From the NCBI GenBank assembly GCA_934591895.1, contig CAKTPP010000012.1, positions 1 to 48,952 on the forward strand: a stretch of DNA of 48,952 nucleotides, written 5' to 3'. Source of the DNA: an uncultured Oscillospiraceae bacterium (lineage in GTDB: Bacteria; Bacillota; Clostridia; Oscillospirales; Oscillospiraceae). How positions within the stretch are numbered: position 1 is the stretch's first letter; each line of letters begins with the position of its first letter. The translations under genes and the position numbers were made by a program. This document shows, one piece after another, positions 45,113-48,952 of the stretch. The notes under the pieces were generated by a model that did not search any database, was not told the DNA's origin, and worked only from the letters and a program-made list of their open reading frames with translations.

Positions 45113-45313
45113 CACGCTCATCGTTATTTCTTTAGCAAATATAACAAGAACTGCCGCTGCAACTGTGCATGCAAGACAATTTCATCCCAAGGGACAGTTT
45201 TGTGCATAGGGTTTCTTCTTCCAGCCATTTTATCAGGCACACCTTATTGTATTCTCTTTAGAACAGGCAGAATAAGTGCAAAGTTCTGTCAACATGCGCA
45301 AATTGAAATGTAG

Positions 45314-45454
45314 ACACGCAAAATCATACCAGCGGATGTGGTCATTGTGCCCTATACGAGCCGCATAAAAATCACGCATCACAGACGCATCGAGTCCGAC
45401 CTCGAGCGCGAGGAAGCGCTGCACGAGAAATACGCCCCGCTGCAGAAATACTGA
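45314..45454 (+). pseudogene. Possible 3' remnant of a lost gene
   Basis: An open stretch of 46 codons, bounded by a TAG at 45311 and TGA at 45452-45454, reads as a plausible protein end: PADVVIVPYTSRIKITHH followed by RRIESDLEREEALHEKY. Codon and base composition from about 45336 become GC-rich like real genes, whereas 45100-45330 is AT-rich. The only possible start is GTG at 45338 without a ribosome site. It may be the tail of a decayed or deleted gene. No family recognised. The rest of 45113-45313 holds nothing I can support. Confidence 0.35.
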
Positions 45455-45538
45455 TCGCTCCCAGCGCACACCATGCAGCAAAAGCCCCGCCGGTTTCCGG
45501 CGGGGCTTTCGCGATTTCTGTCCGGTTTCCATCCCTGC

Positions 45539-46222
45539 TCACAGCTCCTGCAGCATGAGGGAAAACGCCTCCCGGAACGCGAGCCGGCTGCGCACGGTGA
45601 GCTGCACATCCGGCGCGCCGTCCACGGTGACGGCGTAGAGCGTCTGCGGCGGCAGATTCGTGAAGATGCACGACCGGTGCTTTGCGTCGAGCGTTGCGAC
45701 CATGGTATTTTCGCGCGTCTCGCGCACCTGCCAGAGCCGCACCGTCACGGGCGCATCCGGCAGCGCATCCGCCGTGACGACGAGCCGCGCCGTTCCGGTC
45801 GCAAAGACATACGCGCCGACCTCCTCTGCCGTCCCGCTGACCTCTCGCCCGGCAAGGTCGGTCGCACCGGCCGGGAGCGCGGCAGACGCAGCGCCGCCCG
45901 GCTGACCGAGGATCACAAAGGCCTTGCCGAGGAACACGAGAAACACAGCCAGCAGCACGCCCAACATCGCGCCGAGCGCGCGCAGGCAGCGCTTGCGGCG
46001 GCGCATTTTCCGCGCCAGAGCGCGTGCGATCGCGTCCGTGCCGCGATCCTGCTCCGTGTCCGCAGCGGGCGTGAGGTCGCGCCGCAGCTGCGCATATTGC
46101 GCCCGGCAGGCAGGGCAGGTGTCCATGTGCGCCTCGAGCGCCGCGCCGCTATCGGCGCTGCAGCAGCCGTCCAGATAGAGCGGCAGCAGATCCGCCGCCA
46201 TGCCGCAGGTGATCGGGTTCAT
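45539..46222 (-). CDS. Anti-sigma factor with zinc-finger (zf-HC2)
   Basis: 227 residues. N-terminal anti-sigma zinc finger with His32, Cys36 and Cys39 (HMDTCPAC), a basic linker, one transmembrane helix about 83-106 (LGAMLGVLLAVFLVFLGKAFVIL) and an extracytoplasmic domain of about 120 residues. It should hold the partner sigma factor at the membrane until an envelope signal. Its ATG overlaps the sigma stop by four bases (ATGA), so the two are translationally coupled. Confidence 0.88.
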   Translation of the reverse strand: MNPITCGMAADLLPLYLDGCCSADSGAALEAHMDTCPACRAQYAQLRRDLTPAADTEQDRGTDAIARALARKMRRRKRCLRALGAMLGVLLAVFLVFLGKAFVILGQPGGAASAALPAGATDLAGREVSGTAEEVGAYVFATGTARLVVTADALPDAPVTVRLWQVRETRENTMVATLDAKHRSCIFTNLPPQTLYAVTVDGAPDVQLTVRSRLAFREAFSLMLQEL

Positions 46223-46704
46223 GTCGATTCCTCCATTCGTTCGATGATTTTGTTTTTGGCGCGAAAGTATGTGACCTTCGCCCACGATTCGGACTTGCCG
46301 AAGATGTCCGCAATGTCGCGGAAGCTCAGCTCGCCGAGCGAGCGCAGCAAAAATACTTCCTTATACTGCGCGCCCAGCTCGTGCACGTGGCGGTAGATCT
46401 GCCGCGCCTGCTCGCGGTCAAGAAAGCGCTCGACAAAGTCCGTCTCCGCCGGCAGGGCCGCAAGCGCATCCGCGCCGACCGTGCGCGCGCTGCGCCGACA
46501 GTCCTTGAGGTATGCGTTTTTCGCAATGGCGCACAGCCATGTCTCGAGCTTGCTGTCGCCGCGAAACGAATCAAAATGGGTGTAGGCACGGTAGAAGGTC
46601 TCCGCCGTGAGCTCTTCGGCGACGGCCGCATCTCCGCTCAGGGAGCGCAGGTAGCGGAACACGAGCGGACTGTAGGTTGTAAATATGACGTCGAACGTGT
46701 CCAT
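46219..46704 (-). CDS. ECF-type RNA polymerase sigma factor
   Basis: 161 residues with sigma region 2 (about 10-75, VFRYLRSLSGDAAVAEELTAETFYRAYTHFDSF...SKLETWLCAIAKN) and region 4 (about 105-158, YKEVFLLRSLGELSFRDIADIFGKSESWAKVTYFRAKNKI). Starts at 46704 after GGAGGAG. Paired with a membrane zinc-finger anti-sigma; the regulon cannot be seen except for its own candidate promoter. Confidence 0.92.
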   Translation of the reverse strand: MDTFDVIFTTYSPLVFRYLRSLSGDAAVAEELTAETFYRAYTHFDSFRGDSKLETWLCAIAKNAYLKDCRRSARTVGADALAALPAETDFVERFLDREQARQIYRHVHELGAQYKEVFLLRSLGELSFRDIADIFGKSESWAKVTYFRAKNKIIERMEEST

Positions 46705-46731
46705 CCTTGCTCCTCCCATCTCGATGTTCTG

Positions 46732-46764
46732 TCTATAAGAGTCCGCTGCGCGCAAAAGGTTACA
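46732..46764 (-). promoter_or_regulatory. Candidate ECF-dependent promoter of the sigma operon
   Basis: Minus-strand TGTAACC (46764-46758) with a TTTT run after it and TATAGA (46737-46732), 20 bases apart, 27 bases before the sigma ATG. The AAC-containing -35 is typical of ECF sigma factors, suggesting autoregulation. Confidence 0.4.
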
Positions 46765-46851
46765 GCGGATCTGCATGTTTTCTTCTGCCGCGTCTGAGAT
46801 TATCGCGGCAGAGCCATTGTATCACAGCGACACAGAAAACAGTTTGGATAA

Positions 46852-46883
46852 GCAAAAAGCCGCAACCGAATGGTTGCGGCTTT
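46852..46883 (-). terminator. Terminator of SLH-GDPD gene (copy 1 of repeat)
   Basis: Stem AAAGCCGCAACC/GGTTGCGGCTTT around gaat, followed by T on the minus strand, about 34 bases after the GDPD stop. A 29-base stretch (46852-46880) is identical to 48513-48541. Confidence 0.85.
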
Positions 46884-46916
46884 GCATTCGACTGGAGCGA
46901 ATCGCTCATAGTTCTA

Positions 46917-48419
46917 TTATGGCTCCAGTTCAGATGTCATGGTAAAGTCCTGCGCGAAACGCGCTACAATCGCCTCTGCATCCTGAAGCTGCATCGGCTC
47001 TGCTGTTGTTGCAGCCGGCAGCAGTGTATTTGTCGTAATTCCAACGACGCCGAGCGACGTCAGCGCATCCGCAAGCTCCGCATCATTCACGGTATATGCC
47101 TCGACCTCCAGCCCGGCCTGCGCAGCAAGCTGCATCGACAGCCGGTTCACGGCGGTATGCAGCACATCCAAAAAGACGCGGTTTTGCCCTGTCTGCAGCG
47201 TTTTCGCCATCGCCACGGTCGTGTTGGCAAGTCCATTGCTCAGTAGTCCGACCTCCGCCTCCGGGTTCGCGGCAACCACATCTTGCAGCATCCGCAAATT
47301 CCATGTGAAGGAGATCCACACAGCGCGATCCGTCATCCCCGCTTCCTCCACGAGCTGCATGAGCGTCTGCACCTGCTCCGTCGTCATGCTGGACTTCAGC
47401 TCGATATAGGGTGTCACATCCGCTTCTCGGCAGAACGCGATCCACTCCCGGAATGTGGGAATTCTGGTCCCCCGGTATGCCTCACCCGCCGCAATGCCGA
47501 AATCATACTGAAGCAGCTGCTCATATGTCATGAACTGGATCGACTTCACGCCAACGATTTTACTGCCGTCAGCATTGCGCGCTGTAGCGTTGATCGTGCT
47601 GTCATGGCACAAAACTGCCACGCCGTCCTTTGTGAAGTGGACGTCCGATTCCAAGAACTGATAGCCAGCCTCCGCCGCCGCCGCAAAGGCCGGCATCGTA
47701 TTTTCCGGTGCCTGCACATGATAACCCCTGTGCGCAACATAGCGAATCACGGGCATCTCCGGCTCAACCGGCGGCTCCGGCTCGAGCGCATCTTCTAAAA
47801 CCGCAAGCAGATTTTTGAAAATCTGTGCCGCCTCACAGCGACGAGCCGCCACGTCCGGAGCGAAACGATTATCGCCCACACCGCTGACGATCCCCGCGCT
47901 GCGGCACACATGCACCGATTCCTTTGCCCACTCGGCAATCTGCGCATCATCCGCAAATCGCGCAGACGGTACGGTTTGGAGAGAAACGTCCTTCCAAACC
48001 AAATAACGGTGCACAATCGTGCAGATTTCCTGACGACTGATGCCGCGTTCCGGTTCAAACACGGAATCCGAAACGCCTGCAACAATTCCGCTGCGCGCAG
48101 CCCAGCCGACATAGCCCGCATAATAGGCGTCCTCCGGAACGTCCATAAAACCAGAAGCGTCAGCCTGAGTCGGGTCGATATTTTCCATCCGGCCAAGAAC
48201 CGTCACAAACATACCGCGGGTCATAGATAGATCCGGTGAAAAGGTGGTCGGAGATGTTCCCTGGAACAGTCCCTGCTCTGCGCAGGTCTGTACCGCAGGC
48301 GCGTACCATGCGTCCGCCGGTACATCTGCAAACCCAGCAAACGCAGCCGCCGGCACAGCGCCCAGCAGCAAAACCATCGCAAGCAGCATGACCAGCTTAG
48401 ACCAAGAATGTCTTCTCAT
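46917..48419 (-). CDS. SLH-domain glycerophosphodiester phosphodiesterase
   Basis: 500 residues. Signal peptide (1-28, MRRHSWSKLVMLLAMVLLLGAVPAAAFA), three SLH repeats (about 29-215) and a GDPD catalytic domain (about 225-480): HRGYHVQAPENT, ESDVHFTKDGVAVLCHD. It should hydrolyse glycerophosphodiesters to glycerol-3-phosphate outside the membrane while anchored to cell-wall polymer. Monocistronic with a strong promoter, located between the sigma operon and the rRNA operon end. Confidence 0.92.
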   Translation of the reverse strand: MRRHSWSKLVMLLAMVLLLGAVPAAAFAGFADVPADAWYAPAVQTCAEQGLFQGTSPTTFSPDLSMTRGMFVTVLGRMENIDPTQADASGFMDVPEDAYYAGYVGWAARSGIVAGVSDSVFEPERGISRQEICTIVHRYLVWKDVSLQTVPSARFADDAQIAEWAKESVHVCRSAGIVSGVGDNRFAPDVAARRCEAAQIFKNLLAVLEDALEPEPPVEPEMPVIRYVAHRGYHVQAPENTMPAFAAAAEAGYQFLESDVHFTKDGVAVLCHDSTINATARNADGSKIVGVKSIQFMTYEQLLQYDFGIAAGEAYRGTRIPTFREWIAFCREADVTPYIELKSSMTTEQVQTLMQLVEEAGMTDRAVWISFTWNLRMLQDVVAANPEAEVGLLSNGLANTTVAMAKTLQTGQNRVFLDVLHTAVNRLSMQLAAQAGLEVEAYTVNDAELADALTSLGVVGITTNTLLPAATTAEPMQLQDAEAIVARFAQDFTMTSELEP

Positions 48420-48451
48420 AGCGCAGTCCCCCGTTTCTTGATTCTGCCACC

Positions 48452-48479
48452 AGTATACTTATTTTTGTAAAAATGTCAA
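48452..48479 (-). promoter_or_regulatory. SLH-GDPD promoter
   Basis: Minus-strand TTGACA (48479-48474), 16-base spacer, TATACT (48457-48452), 33 bases before the ATG. Lies between the gene and the rRNA terminator. Confidence 0.7.
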
Positions 48480-48512
48480 GAAAACTGCGCCCAAATCACC
48501 ATGCAATAGACG

Positions 48513-48541
48513 GCAAAAAGCCGCAACCGAATGGTTGCGGC
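48513..48541 (-). terminator. rRNA operon terminator (copy 2 of repeat)
   Basis: Stem GCCGCAACC/GGTTGCGGC around gaat followed by five T on the minus strand, 8 bases after 5S. Identical over 29 bases with the terminator at 46852-46880. Confidence 0.88.
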
Positions 48542-48548
48542 CTTTTGT

Positions 48549-48664
<116 letters not shown>

Positions 48665-48692
48665 TATTTACCCTCGTGGCACACCACAAGGG

Positions 48693-48768
48693 TGGTACAC
48701 CATCAGGGACTCGAACCCTGGACACCCTGATTAAGAGTCAGGTGCTCTACCAGCTGAGCTAATGGTGC
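48693..48768 (-). tRNA. tRNA-Lys (anticodon CTT)
   Basis: 76 nt including an encoded CCA. Acceptor GCACCAT/ATGGTGT with a G-U first pair, D-arm GCTCAGCTGGTAGAGC, anticodon stem CCTGA/TCAGG with loop CTCTTAA, T-arm CAGGG TTCGAGT CCCTG. Reads AAG. Lies between 23S and 5S. Confidence 0.95.
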
Positions 48769-48846
48769 TCAAGGTTTTGTACCTGCACCTTCAAAACCGA
48801 ACAGAGGATAAAAGATTCACAAGGCGGTTTGCCTGCAATATTCTTG

Positions 48847-48952
48847 TAGGTCAAGCCCTCGGGTTATTAGTATCGGTCAGCTCAATGCATTACTGCACTT
48901 ACACTTCCGACCTATCAACGACATAGTCTTTGTCGTCCCTTACTCCATAAAG
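48847..48952 (-). rRNA. 23S ribosomal RNA, 3' end (partial)
   Basis: The minus strand matches the conserved 3' end of 23S: GTTGATAGGTCGGAAGTGTAAG, GAGCTGACCGATACTAATAACC and GGGCTTGACC. The 5' part lies outside the window. The 3' boundary is approximate. Confidence 0.93.

Overview
The window is a bacterial chromosome segment from a high-GC member of the Clostridia, most likely an Oscillospiraceae-type gut anaerobe (Flavonifractor, Oscillibacter or Intestinimonas relatives). This rests on the GC-rich, low-A+T coding style combined with Firmicutes gene sets (sepF, divIVA, ylmE, degV, typA, rpsO-pnp, miaA-hfq), SLH-domain surface proteins, and a flavin/radical-type anaerobic gene content. The genus is an inference; no 16S is present in the window.

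Layout. 1-6163 (minus): M16 peptidase, pnp, rpsO, typA. 6336-8801 (plus): yfbR-like nucleotidase, ACT protein, PFL/UPF0210 protein, DUF896 protein. 8802-10060: a strong promoter with a tandem-duplicated -35 region, a 30-codon leader peptide with 8 Cys codons, an attenuator terminator and cysE. 10185-13935 (minus): small membrane protein, psuG, and a secreted SLH-anchored 5'-nucleotidase. 14184-15515 (plus): thyA-folA. 15577-20306 (minus): miaB-mutS-CPBP protease. 20461-28177: mutL, degV (opposite strand), miaA, hfq, an HlyD-like protein, ylmE, sepF, divIVA. 28293-33466: ileS, lspA with a long C-terminal tail, rluD-type pseudouridine synthase, a PPOX-like flavoprotein. 33543-34160 (minus): a flavodoxin-fold protein.

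34409-45041 is the accessory-looking part: two old-yellow-enzyme/2,4-dienoyl-CoA-reductase-type flavoenzymes, two short-chain dehydrogenases, an OFA-type MFS carrier, a GntP-like carrier and a PucR/CdaR-type regulator. Together they look like an inducible uptake-and-reduction module for an unknown unsaturated (enone or enoate) compound; steroid, flavonoid, bile-acid or cinnamate-like substrates are possible by analogy only.

45539-48952 (minus): an ECF sigma/anti-sigma pair, an SLH-anchored glycerophosphodiesterase, and the 3' end of an rRNA operon in the order 23S - tRNA-Lys(CUU) - 5S - terminator.

The most notable signal is the cysE leader. A short ORF with its own Shine-Dalgarno carries 8 Cys codons in 30, including a run of three, and a 14-nt segment near its end can pair with the 5' arm of a downstream intrinsic terminator. 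This is the classical architecture of ribosome-mediated transcription attenuation, here apparently sensing cysteinyl-tRNA in a phylum that usually uses T-box riboswitches for this job.
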